A DNA stretch of 64,000 nucleotides from Cytophagales bacterium (lineage in GTDB: Bacteria; Bacteroidota; Bacteroidia; Cytophagales; Microscillaceae). The first letter of the stretch is position 1. Each line of letters begins with the position of its first letter. This document shows positions 34,278 to 43,453 of the stretch, one piece after another. The notes under the pieces were generated by a model. It was not told the DNA's origin. It did no database searches and worked only from the letters and a program-made list of their open reading frames with translations. Position numbers and translations under genes: made by a program. The stretch is from positions 1 through 64,000 of the forward strand of contig JAAFJG010000012.1 of assembly GCA_013298075.1 (NCBI GenBank), in the 5' to 3' direction.

Positions 34278-35597
34278 TTAATCTTTCACAATTTTTAGTT
34301 CTACGCGTCTATTTTTTTTGCGACCATCTTCGTTTCCGTTGTCTGCAAGCGGTTTTTCTTCTCCCAAACCTATAAAAATCATTCTATTTTTTTTAATAAA
34401 TCCATGTTCTGCTACATAATTAACGACTGCTTCGGCTCTATGCAAAGAAAGTTCTTTATTTACCTTCGCATCTCCGATATTGTCTGTATGTCCTGAAATT
34501 TCGATATGATAATTGGGGTGTGTTTGTAAAAAATCTATCAACGAATTGAGTTCTGGAATAGATTGTTTTTGTAAAGTTGCCTTTCCATAATCAAAATGCA
34601 AATGCTCCAAAACAATCGAACCTCCGATAGAAACAGGTTGCAAAAAAAAATCCTTTTCAAATTTTTTGTCTGTTGGCTTTGCTTCGATCAAAACTCGTGT
34701 CGTAAAATATCCTTTTGCTTTTGCTTCTAAATAAAAAAACGAGGAATGTTGGAGATGACTAAATTCATATTTTCCGTTTTTATCAGCCTCTTCATACACT
34801 CTATAATTGATTTCTCCCAATACAAAATCCACTCTTGCCTCTAAGCCTTTGTTAGTTAACGCATCATAGACACGCCCTGTAATTTTCATAAAATTGGCTT
34901 CATTATCTTCTGAAATAATAGGCGTAACCGAAATTTCATCAATATAATAATATGCTCCTTCGTAGCCTGCTTTTCTAATTCTTTGTGCTTTGGTTTGTTT
35001 TTTGGAAAAGAAATTACCAATAATCAAATATTTATAATTATCATCAGCAACAATCGTTTTGTTTAAAGTAACCCAACCTGTGCTATTTGTAATCACAGAA
35101 GTTGATTTTAAATGTGCCATTCCTGCATCATGAAAGTCTTTTAATTCATTTGAAAACAACATTCCTAAATTGTTTGCGACAAAATTTGAGTACATTTCCG
35201 CCAAACTTACTTTCATACTTATTTCGTATTTTTCATTTTTTTTCAATGGCTCTGTGAGTTTAATTCCGATAAATTCATTGGGAGAATTTTCGTGATAGGC
35301 AACCAAACCTGCATACGCCTTGCCCTCAGATGCTTCTTCTTTGCCATAAAAATTATATGGAATTTTTACTTTTTCACTAAACGCATCAGTAGAAAATAAG
35401 TCTGGAGTATGATATAATTTTTCCCAACCTTTTGCGTGCATAATTTCACCATAATCATCAGGTTGTTCTTTCAATTCCTCAAAACTTGGATTAGGGACTA
35501 AGTTTTTTTTGATAGTTATTGGAGGAGTATTTTGTGCTACTAAATCAGACAAAACAAAAAAATTAATCAGTAAAATAAATAAAATTGAATGTAACAT
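34278..35597 (-). CDS. OmpA-family peptidoglycan-binding outer-membrane lipoprotein-like protein
   Basis: A roughly 439-residue exported protein. A signal peptide (LLINFFVLSDLVAQ) leads into a beta-rich carbohydrate-binding-like region at residues about 30-220. A carboxypeptidase-regulatory-like repeat then follows (GRVYDALTNKGLEARVDF). The C-terminal OmpA domain has LHFDYGKATL, ISGHTDNIGDAKVN, LSLHRAEAVVNYV and GRKKNRRVELKIV, the peptidoglycan-binding signature. It should anchor the outer membrane to peptidoglycan. The longest frame begins at 35651, but the ATG at 35597 gives the clean signal peptide and the extra residues look non-coding. The gene lies between inverted copies of element M2. 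Confidence 0.85.
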   Translation of the reverse strand: MLHSILFILLINFFVLSDLVAQNTPPITIKKNLVPNPSFEELKEQPDDYGEIMHAKGWEKLYHTPDLFSTDAFSEKVKIPYNFYGKEEASEGKAYAGLVAYHENSPNEFIGIKLTEPLKKNEKYEISMKVSLAEMYSNFVANNLGMLFSNELKDFHDAGMAHLKSTSVITNSTGWVTLNKTIVADDNYKYLIIGNFFSKKQTKAQRIRKAGYEGAYYYIDEISVTPIISEDNEANFMKITGRVYDALTNKGLEARVDFVLGEINYRVYEEADKNGKYEFSHLQHSSFFYLEAKAKGYFTTRVLIEAKPTDKKFEKDFFLQPVSIGGSIVLEHLHFDYGKATLQKQSIPELNSLIDFLQTHPNYHIEISGHTDNIGDAKVNKELSLHRAEAVVNYVAEHGFIKKNRMIFIGLGEEKPLADNGNEDGRKKNRRVELKIVKD

Positions 35598-36152
35598 AAG
35601 TGTATTTAAGTCTAAATAAAAAAATAATATACCTAAAGAAAACTTCCTCATCTTTGGGGAGGGCTGGGGTGGGGCAAAATTTGAGCAAAAAGCCCCACCC
35701 TAACCCCAGTGTTGTTAAATTCTTTTTTTTTTAACAAATAAAATAGAAATTAACTTGTATAATATTCTCTAAAAAATCTATAATTTTTTGAAAATCTTAT
35801 AGATTTGGCAAATTATATTTTGATTTGTAAAATAATTTACCTGACAAATATTAGAACTTAACAACACTGACCCTAACCCTCCCCAGCGGTGAGGGAACTA
35901 AAAATAAGTTTTTTTGAATGGGTAGTTTATTTTTTAGATTCCCCCCTTAAGTCTATAAAAAGCCGTTTTTTCTTTATTATATTGCAATTATTTTACCAAA
36001 AAAATAAATCATTCAAAACAAAATTTATGCATTGTAAATTAGTCTAAAATTGTTGGATTTATTTCATAAAAAACAAAAAAATTTGCACAATTTATAATAA
36101 TTATTTACCTTTGCTATATCGTGTATATTTTTTAAAAAACTCGATAATTAAG
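35598..36152. other. Intergenic region upstream of the ompA-like gene
   Basis: About 550 bases holding a hairpin repeat (GGGGAGGGCTGGGG and GGGGCAAAATTTGAGC, with their complements), element M2 right copy, and an AT-rich tail. Near 36104 TTACCTTTGC fits a TAnnTTTG promoter for the plus-strand unknown gene at 36153. No extra gene is visible. The promoter of the minus-strand ompA-like gene is not clear. Confidence 0.5.
35707..35869. mobile_element. Miniature transposon-like element M2, right copy (inverted)
   Basis: 163 bases that are nearly the reverse complement of 33865-34025, with the same inverted ends CAGTGTTGTTAAATTCT and AGAACTTAACAACACTG. It is inserted in the arm of another copy of the GC-rich hairpin repeat. 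The outer hairpin flanks of the two copies are in the same orientation while the cores are opposite. Confidence 0.75.
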
Positions 36153-36584
36153 ATGTTAAAGCCTATCAAAGATGTTAGTTTTTTAAAGCAATTACTTGGG
36201 GGAGAAATTATTGCTCAAAAATCGGATGCTCGTTTTCCTCTTTTGGTATTATTTGAAAATGGATTGGGTGAAAATCTTCCTATCAAAGAAGAAGAATTAT
36301 TAGGAAAAATTATGAATGGTATCAATATTCACGTCGATAGTATCAAAGTGTTAAATATTGCTTATACTTTTCCTTATCAAACCATCACAGAATTACCTGC
36401 TTATATCGTTATTTCCTTTGGAATTGAAAGAAAATTAACCCAATTCCCTGCGTATGAACCAAAGTATATTTGGCAAAATAGAGGTGGATATGAATTTTTA
36501 TTTGCAGATTCGTTGGAGATTATCTCAAATAGTGCGGAATTAAAATCAGCACTTTGGAAAGCATTGAAAGATAAGAAAATATAG
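36153..36584 (+). CDS. Unknown 143-residue protein
   Basis: I do not recognise this protein. The start is placed at ATG 36153, because the longer frame from 36111 lies within the promoter-leader stretch. The protein is soluble and compact, with GEIIAQKSDARFPLLVLFEN near residue 20, IPIKEEELLGKIMNGI-type helices, a middle hydrophobic segment (IVISFGIERK), and a C-terminal half with WQNRGGYEFLFADSLEI. No motif for a catalytic family is seen. It is flanked by an ompA-like gene upstream (opposite strand) and a divergently placed unknown exported protein downstream. Probably real, given its length and even codon use. Confidence 0.55.
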   Translation: MLKPIKDVSFLKQLLGGEIIAQKSDARFPLLVLFENGLGENLPIKEEELLGKIMNGINIHVDSIKVLNIAYTFPYQTITELPAYIVISFGIERKLTQFPAYEPKYIWQNRGGYEFLFADSLEIISNSAELKSALWKALKDKKI

Positions 36585-36637
36585 AATGTAGTTTTTTGGC
36601 TATTAAAAAAATAAAAAAAACATCATCTAAATACCCA

Positions 36638-37240
36638 TTATTTTTGAATAAAAGAAACTAATTTTTCAGAAAAAGCCTTTGCTTTTGATTTATCTTCAAA
36701 GAAAATAACAAAATTATATTCTTCGTCTGTTACTTCTATTTCAGTTTTTTTATTTTCTAATACACTCATTTCTGTACTTTTGTAATTTTGTTGATTCATA
36801 TTGATTTTGATTTCAAAAGCATTTTTTGTATTTATATTTCCTTTGATTTCTTTGGGTTCAAAATCATATTTATTTCCTTTTTCATCTTTGTAAGGAATAA
36901 TAGTGGTAGGAATTTTCTGAAAATAAATAAGTTTTAAATCATTTTTTGTTCCTTGTTTTTTGATAATTTCTGCTTTTGTTTTCGCAAAAACGTGGTATTG
37001 AATTTTATAAAAAGCAAAAGTATCTTTATCGATTTCATAATAAGATTCAGAAATTTCTTTAAAAAAACGTCCTTTTTTATCATCTTTTTTAGGCTCAACA
37101 ATAACCTCTGCAAGATAATCATATTTTTTTGAGAATTTCTTATTAAAATTTTCAACTTCTATAGTTTTTTGAGCAAAAATAGTGAAAGAACAGAAAAAAT
37201 AAGAGATAAAAATAAAGAAAATAGATTTTTTTGTATTCAT
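36638..37240 (-). CDS. Unknown exported lysine-rich protein
   Basis: About 200 residues. An N-terminal signal peptide (MNTKKSIFFIFISYFFCSFT, then IFAQ) is followed by a lysine- and glutamate-rich beta/alpha protein of the periplasm or surface. It contains no catalytic motif that I recognise. The start at 37240 is preferred over the longer frame start at 37276, since the longer form has extra hydrophobic residues without a signal-peptide cleavage pattern. Likely a phylum-restricted exported protein. Confidence 0.6.
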   Translation of the reverse strand: MNTKKSIFFIFISYFFCSFTIFAQKTIEVENFNKKFSKKYDYLAEVIVEPKKDDKKGRFFKEISESYYEIDKDTFAFYKIQYHVFAKTKAEIIKKQGTKNDLKLIYFQKIPTTIIPYKDEKGNKYDFEPKEIKGNINTKNAFEIKINMNQQNYKSTEMSVLENKKTEIEVTDEEYNFVIFFEDKSKAKAFSEKLVSFIQK

Positions 37241-37614
37241 AATTATATAGATTTTTGGAGTAATAAAATAAAGCAATACAAATGTAAATAAATAGACATC
37301 AATTTAAAAATAATTAACAAAAAATTAAGAAAAAGTTGTTTTTTTAGGAAAGAAAAGGTTCTTTATGATTTTATTGGAAAGATAATTTGTAACTTCTGTT
37401 TCAAGTAAAAAAAAGTATCTTTTTAAAAAATATTTAGAAATTTTAGCTTAGTTTTGCTACTTTTTCCAGTAATTTCATAAAGAACCAAAGAAAAAAATAT
37501 TTTCAAAAAATTAAACTTTTTTTCAGTAAAAACGTTGTAGTATTATTATTCTTTTGAATAAGTGAAGTTAGAAAGAATAATCTAAAATATATTAGATTTT
37601 TAAAATATAAGATA
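37241..37614. other. Intergenic region before the CSD-TPR-NTPase gene
   Basis: About 370 bases of very AT-rich sequence between divergent genes. It has a possible hairpin: AAGGTTCTTTATGATTTTATTGG (about 37357-37379) resembles the reverse complement of CCAGTAATTTCATAAAGAACC (37465-37485). No gene is visible. The promoter for 37615 is not obvious; a TTTTGAATAAG stretch near 37552 is the best candidate. Confidence 0.4.
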
Positions 37615-40600
37615 ATGATTGAAACACTTAAAAAGCGATATAAAGTAGGCGATAACATAACCTTACATATCAATGAGATTTCATCTTTTACAGGTGTAAT
37701 TGATAGTTTTGAGGATACTTGTGTAATTTTGGTAACAGAAGTAGGTGAAGAGTATATTCTTAATGACACAATTAAACGTATATCGGTTTCTAAATCAATA
37801 AGTGAAAATAAAGAAACTAATCAATCAATAATTGAAGAAAAAATTAATATAAATATTATTGAAAAATTACCTGAGATTGAAAAAGTTGAAGTTTCTATTA
37901 ATAAAATACAAACTTTACCTATTAATAAAGAATATAAAATAGGTGATAAAATTCCATTAGAAGAACTTGAAAGATTAACTACTCAAGAAGAAAGACGTTT
38001 ACAAGTAAAAAAGGCTAAACAGCAATATAAGGAGGAGAATAAAGAAAATAGTAATGTACCAATAATTATTAAAGACTCTTCAAAATTAATTGAGTTTATT
38101 TTACCAGAAATTGAAACAGAAAACAAAAAAATAGTTTCCGCAAACGGAACAATAACTAAATATTTTGGTGATAGAAATTTTGGTTTTCTAACTGATAAGT
38201 TTGGTTATGAAATTTGGTTTGGATTTAATAGTATCATTGATAAAAATCTACTTGAATCTTTAATAGGCACAGTTACAAGAGCAAATATTCCTGTACTTTT
38301 TACTTTGGCTAAGAACTACAAAGGCGAATCAGCCATACATATACACAAACCAAAAACTGTTGAACAGGTTATTCAACTTACAAAACAATACTTTGAAAAA
38401 GAAAATAAATCTGATACAGCACTTGGACTGGTTGAACAAATTTTGTTTTCTTACCCCGAAAACTATACAGCAATAAAACTTAAAGAAGAAATAGAGCAAA
38501 AAAGATTTAAACAGCCAACTTTTAAATCTACTTTGAAAAGTTACGATTTTAACTATCAAAAAGCAGTAAGATCAAAAAATATTGATAAAAATTATAAGGG
38601 TGCATTAAAGTATTATTTGACAGCCTTTGAAAATAATGAAAAAAGAGAAGCTTGTATTAAAGATATAGGAATGCTTTACGTTTCAATGGGCGAAACTAAA
38701 AAAGCAGTAGAATTCATCAACAAATACGAAAATGAGTTACCTAACAGCATAACTACATACAACTATTTAGAAAACTTTTATGCATCAGTCAAAGATTTTG
38801 AAAAGGTTTTAGAATATACAGAACTATTACTTGAAGAAAAATCTGTAATTAATGATAAACGTAAAAACTCAATGTATTTGTCAAAAAAAGGATTTGTATT
38901 GATTCAACTAGAACAACTAGACGAAGCAAGGGAAGTTTTAGAAGAAGCCATAAGTATTCATGCTGAAAACACCTATGCAAATCGCCTTTTGCAAGCGCTT
39001 GAAGAAGCAAATATTTCAGGAGATTTTAAATTATTTAATCAACTTATAGAATCAACCAATGTTTTAAGTTTTTATGGAGGATTTAGCAGTTATATTCAAA
39101 CTATCATAAATCAATCAGAATACTATGGTTTAAAAGAGTCTGTCAAGTTAAAAGAAGTTTTTACATTAGAACATCTTTCTCAACTAAGAGAAGATAGTAA
39201 AAAAATAACTGAAGGAAAACCAAGAGAAAGGGCAAAATATCTTTTAACAGAAGCAAAATTACTACAAGAAATTGAACCTGAAAAAGATGAAGAGATTCGT
39301 TCTGTATTAGCAAGACACTGTAATGCAATGGGAATCAGTGGAATTTATGATAATTTCTCTGCTGATGTCGTTAGGTTTTACTACTTTGAATCGTTCAATT
39401 TGGAAGATAAATGGGACAGTATAATTAGACAATTTATTATTTACTTGGATTCATATTCTAAAAACTTTCCTGAACTAAGGCGAATAACGGCTCGGGAAAT
39501 TAGGGAACTTTTTACTGAAGTATTTCCAAAATCAATACAATATCTACATAACAATAATCCTACTATATATGAAGAATTGCTAACTCTCTTTGTTAATAAT
39601 ACAACTATTTCAGATAAAGTGTCACACGCCATCTATAACGACAAGAAAGTACTGAATGCCATTGTAAATTATTTTAAAATTCCAAGTAATAATACTTCTT
39701 CTTTTGAATTATTTTATAAACAGATAAATATACTGAGAGAAAAAAGGCAGCAAGAAATATATAAATGGTTTGCTATAAATAAAGCTATAATTTCTAATGA
39801 AAATATAGGGACACTTATTAATGTATTATACACTTCCTTAGAAACAAATAAGGTGATTTGGCTGCCACAACTTGACTCGTTCAGACTAAATACAATATTG
39901 AGTAATGTCTATGAATCATTAAATCAATATTTGCGAGAATCAGGTTACAGAGATCAAGAACGAAGTTATAAAGTAACAAAATCTCAAATTAATCAACTAA
40001 TTACCGAAATTAAAGAAAAACCGACTAAATTTTCTTATGAAGGCTTTATTCCGTTACTTGAAAAAATTGAATATCTATTAGAAAAATCTTTTAAGGATGT
40101 AGAATCTGCGAGTAGTCCAAAAGTTGAAATTTCCATTTTAGGAGAAGCCAATGTTCTTGGGAATGATAACATAATACCTTTTCAATTAAAGGTTGAATCG
40201 TCTAAAAATTCTTCACCTATTCGCAATATCAAAATAATGGTACAAAATACCAATGATGTTTCTTTTATTGAAAAAAATAATGAATATTCTGATGATTCAA
40301 TTGATGGAGGTGAAAACCACATTTTTAATATTTCTGTAAAAGTATCAAGAAAAATTGCAACTGAAAAAGCAACATCTATTAACGTTACTTGTTTTTACAA
40401 TAATCATACAGAAGATGAGCCTATTAAGTTAGAAAGACAACTTTCATTGCGCCTTTATTCTGAAAATGAATTTGAGATAATTCCAAATCCGTATGAAAAG
40501 TTAGCGAATGGGGGACCTGTTACAGATAGAAGTATGTTTTACGGTAGAAATGAGTTTATTGATAGAATTACAGAAGCAATTATCTCAACAAATTCTAAGC

Positions 40601-41658
40601 AGGTAGTTATTTACGGTCAAAAACGTTCAGGAAAATCTTCCGTTTTATATCATTTACAAAAAAGTTTAGAAGACACTCAAAAGACTTTTTGTGTTTCATT
40701 TAGTATCGGAGAAATTTTTGAAAATATATCATCGGCAACTTTTTTCCATAAAATACTTTTTACGATAGAAGAAGAATTAGAAAATCTTGCCTATAATGGC
40801 ATAGAAGTGCCAACTTTTAAATGTCCTCCATACGTAGAACTTAAAGATGCTCTAAATTCGGCAGATGTATTTAGGAAATACCTTCGGGATTTTAAACGTA
40901 TTTGTCAGAATACACCTAATTGGCAAGATAAGAAATTAGTGGTGATGATAGATGAGTTCACGTATTTATACACTGCTATAAAAGAAGGTAAAGTTTCTGA
41001 TGCTATTATGAAACAGTGGAAAGCAATCACTCAAAATGAGGACGCAAACTTTTCTTCTGTTTTAGTTGGACAAGATGTTTTTCCTTTATTTAAAAGTGAA
41101 TTCCCTAATGAGTTTGGCATTACACAAGACGAAAGGCTAACATATCTCTCAAAAAGAGATGCGCTAAAACTTATTGACGAACCCGTTTGGAATACAAAAT
41201 CAAATAAAAGTCGCTATTTAGAAGATGCAATAGAAAAAATCATAGAGTACACGTCTTGTAATCCATATTACATACAAATTTTTTGTGCAAGGCTAATAAA
41301 AGAAATGAATGATAAAAAATTCATTGAGTCCACAAGAAGTGATATTAAACCTATTGCAGATAGTTTTTTGTCTGGTGGGCAAGCATTGACAAATGACAAA
41401 TTTGATAATTTGCTAAATGCAGGTGAAAAATACGATATTCAACATATTCCACAAGAGTATTCAAAAGCAGTTTTGAAAAAAATTGCAGAGGCAACTAAAT
41501 TTGTTGCTTATTGCTCACGTGAAGATATAACTATAGGAAATAAAGAATATGAAGACCTAATTCTTGAAGACCTTAAAAATAGAGAAGTCATTGAACAGCA
41601 AGAAAATAATTACAAGATACAAGTTAAACTTTTTCAAGAATGGTTATTAAAGAACTAA
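37615..41658 (+). CDS. Large cold-shock-like/TPR/beta-sandwich/P-loop NTPase protein
   Basis: A 1,347-residue multidomain protein. Visible parts: small beta motifs at the N-terminus; a cold-shock/S1-like domain at about 177-248 with RNP-like NFGFLTDKFGYEIWFGFNSI; helical TPR-like repeats at about 250-500; an unassigned helical region to about 850; a CARDB-like beta-sandwich at about 860-965; and a P-loop NTPase with Walker A GQKRSGKSS near 1010, Walker B LVVMIDEFTY near 1125, and a C-terminal winged-helix-like region. The FYGRNEFIDRI start and the ATPase type resemble STAND/Orc-like NTPases of conflict systems. It overlaps the next gene by 19 bases, so the two are translationally coupled. Nucleic-acid sensing is inferred. 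Confidence 0.7.
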   Translation: MIETLKKRYKVGDNITLHINEISSFTGVIDSFEDTCVILVTEVGEEYILNDTIKRISVSKSISENKETNQSIIEEKININIIEKLPEIEKVEVSINKIQTLPINKEYKIGDKIPLEELERLTTQEERRLQVKKAKQQYKEENKENSNVPIIIKDSSKLIEFILPEIETENKKIVSANGTITKYFGDRNFGFLTDKFGYEIWFGFNSIIDKNLLESLIGTVTRANIPVLFTLAKNYKGESAIHIHKPKTVEQVIQLTKQYFEKENKSDTALGLVEQILFSYPENYTAIKLKEEIEQKRFKQPTFKSTLKSYDFNYQKAVRSKNIDKNYKGALKYYLTAFENNEKREACIKDIGMLYVSMGETKKAVEFINKYENELPNSITTYNYLENFYASVKDFEKVLEYTELLLEEKSVINDKRKNSMYLSKKGFVLIQLEQLDEAREVLEEAISIHAENTYANRLLQALEEANISGDFKLFNQLIESTNVLSFYGGFSSYIQTIINQSEYYGLKESVKLKEVFTLEHLSQLREDSKKITEGKPRERAKYLLTEAKLLQEIEPEKDEEIRSVLARHCNAMGISGIYDNFSADVVRFYYFESFNLEDKWDSIIRQFIIYLDSYSKNFPELRRITAREIRELFTEVFPKSIQYLHNNNPTIYEELLTLFVNNTTISDKVSHAIYNDKKVLNAIVNYFKIPSNNTSSFELFYKQINILREKRQQEIYKWFAINKAIISNENIGTLINVLYTSLETNKVIWLPQLDSFRLNTILSNVYESLNQYLRESGYRDQERSYKVTKSQINQLITEIKEKPTKFSYEGFIPLLEKIEYLLEKSFKDVESASSPKVEISILGEANVLGNDNIIPFQLKVESSKNSSPIRNIKIMVQNTNDVSFIEKNNEYSDDSIDGGENHIFNISVKVSRKIATEKATSINVTCFYNNHTEDEPIKLERQLSLRLYSENEFEIIPNPYEKLANGGPVTDRSMFYGRNEFIDRITEAIISTNSKQVVIYGQKRSGKSSVLYHLQKSLEDTQKTFCVSFSIGEIFENISSATFFHKILFTIEEELENLAYNGIEVPTFKCPPYVELKDALNSADVFRKYLRDFKRICQNTPNWQDKKLVVMIDEFTYLYTAIKEGKVSDAIMKQWKAITQNEDANFSSVLVGQDVFPLFKSEFPNEFGITQDERLTYLSKRDALKLIDEPVWNTKSNKSRYLEDAIEKIIEYTSCNPYYIQIFCARLIKEMNDKKFIESTRSDIKPIADSFLSGGQALTNDKFDNLLNAGEKYDIQHIPQEYSKAVLKKIAEATKFVAYCSREDITIGNKEYEDLILEDLKNREVIEQQENNYKIQVKLFQEWLLKN

Positions 41659-43244
41659 ATATAGAAAACCCCTTTGCAGATAATGCTGCAATTGTAATAA
41701 GCGAACGTTTTGTTGGTAGAAAATTCGAAATAAATGAAATACGTACAAGAGTACTTGGTGAACTATATGGTAATTTGGCTATTGTCGGGCTACCACGAAT
41801 TGGCAAATCAAGCCTTGTATGGAACAGTCTAATTCCACTAAAAGACAAATTATTACAAGAAAAGCATATTATTGCGTATATTTCAATAAGTTCAGGCGAC
41901 AATGCTATCAATTTTTTTAAAGGTTTATCTTCTGCTATCCTTGAAGAAATAGAATTTGAGAATGAGTTATTTGACATATATGAAAGATTAAAAAATATCT
42001 ATAATGACATTAAACTTAATCAAAATGATAGATTTGAATTTTTGAATCACGTAAAAAAATTTTTTAAGTTTTGTAAAAAGGGTAATATTCGCACAACTTT
42101 TATTCTTGACGAATTTGATTATTCAGAAAGAATATTTACGGTGGCAGATTTTCAGTTTTTAAGAGAACTTTCAACACTCCCAGAAACAAAAGTTTGTCTT
42201 GTAACTATTTCAAGACGTACAATTCAAGAATTAGAACCTGAAAATGGAGCTATTTCTAATTTTTATGGTGTTTTTTCATACCTTCATTTGCAATTATTTA
42301 ATGATGTTGATTTAATTGCTTATTGGGAGAGGCTTAAGAGTTTGGGAATTGAAGTTTCGGAAGAGTATAAAAAAGATGTTTATTATTTTATAGGTAGTCA
42401 CCCATATTGGTTAGATATGGTAAATTATCATATTTTCAATAGAATTAAGTCCGATAATAAAACTAGTATTAATTTATTATCAGGAATTAGTACCGACCTG
42501 AAGAATATATTTTGGAATAACTACGATAATATTATTTCCTTAATGGATAAGGAAGGACTAAAAAGTCATTTTATACAAGCAGTAGTTGGACCCGTTTTGA
42601 ATCTTACTCAAATGAGTATAGAAAGATTGACTAAATACGGTTTAGTTCAATCAGTTTCAGCACGTGAAAAGTATGGTACGTACTTTCAAACATTAATTAA
42701 TGCAGGTTTAGTGAAAGAAGGTGATATTTCGTATAATTCTATTTCAATACACTTAGATGATTATCTCAGACAGAAAGAAATAGAATTTGATATTTGGCCA
42801 CTGTGGAATGAAGCAGAACATCAAGTTCGCAACTTAATCACAGTTCACTTGAAAGGAAAATATGGTGAAGATTGGCGAAATAATTTTGTTACTAAAAACC
42901 CAAGGCAAGAAGACAATATTAAAAAAATGGAACAAGTGAGAGATTCCAACATACATCGCTTTGGAACATTAGCTTCTAATGAATTAGTTCGTTATACATA
43001 TCCATTAGATATGTGGGATACTTTCATTACTTCAGATTGGACATGGTTTCAAGTTATCTTCAAGAATAATAAATCAGATTGGCAAATAAAATTCTCTTTG
43101 CTTGCAAAAATAAGAAACCCCATTTCACATAGTAATAAAGATTTTGTATTACAAGATACCCTAACTAAAGCAAAAGAAATTTGTAATGAAATTATTGAAA
43201 AAATTAAAATTTGGGAAAATAGTATAATTAGACTGCCTGAATAG
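41640..43244 (+). CDS. P-loop NTPase with C-terminal HEPN (Swt1-like) domain
   Basis: A 534-residue protein with FVGRKFEINEIR, Walker A GLPRIGKSS at residues 50-58 and Walker B TTFILDEFDYSE around D157-E158, an ATPase of the same broad type as its upstream partner. The C-terminal about 140 residues are helical. They carry KIRNPISHSNKD with an RX4H motif (R492, H497), the signature of HEPN ribonucleases such as Swt1-type domains. Conserved upstream context includes EAEHQVRNLI and RDSNIHRFG. The gene overlaps the first gene by 19 bases. Predicted function: an ATPase-controlled RNase acting with the large sensor-like partner. This is inference from domain logic and no partner such as an antitoxin is evident. 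Confidence 0.7.
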   Translation: MVIKELNIENPFADNAAIVISERFVGRKFEINEIRTRVLGELYGNLAIVGLPRIGKSSLVWNSLIPLKDKLLQEKHIIAYISISSGDNAINFFKGLSSAILEEIEFENELFDIYERLKNIYNDIKLNQNDRFEFLNHVKKFFKFCKKGNIRTTFILDEFDYSERIFTVADFQFLRELSTLPETKVCLVTISRRTIQELEPENGAISNFYGVFSYLHLQLFNDVDLIAYWERLKSLGIEVSEEYKKDVYYFIGSHPYWLDMVNYHIFNRIKSDNKTSINLLSGISTDLKNIFWNNYDNIISLMDKEGLKSHFIQAVVGPVLNLTQMSIERLTKYGLVQSVSAREKYGTYFQTLINAGLVKEGDISYNSISIHLDDYLRQKEIEFDIWPLWNEAEHQVRNLITVHLKGKYGEDWRNNFVTKNPRQEDNIKKMEQVRDSNIHRFGTLASNELVRYTYPLDMWDTFITSDWTWFQVIFKNNKSDWQIKFSLLAKIRNPISHSNKDFVLQDTLTKAKEICNEIIEKIKIWENSIIRLPE

Positions 43245-43269
43245 TTTTATTCAATAAAACAAAATTTTC

Positions 43270-43388
43270 GATGCCGTCACAAATTCGTTGCAAAAAAATA
43301 TAATTTTAAAAGAAAATACAGTCATTAAGTATTTTTGATTTTAAAGTAAAGAATAAAAATAAAGTTGCAACGAATTTAGGACAACATC
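43270..43388. mobile_element. Miniature transposon-like element M1, copy 2
   Basis: 119 bases with inverted ends related to those of 26104-26218: GATGCCGTCACAAATTCGTT on the left and AACGAATTTAGGACAACATC on the right. The interior differs from copy 1, so only the ends are conserved, as expected for MITEs. It lies between the HEPN-NTPase gene and mrdA, in the upstream region of mrdA. Confidence 0.6.
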
Positions 43389-43453
43389 AAAAAAAAAATT
43401 GTTTTTTTAATCATTTTAGTTACTTTTGCACATACATATAACGCATAAAAAAA

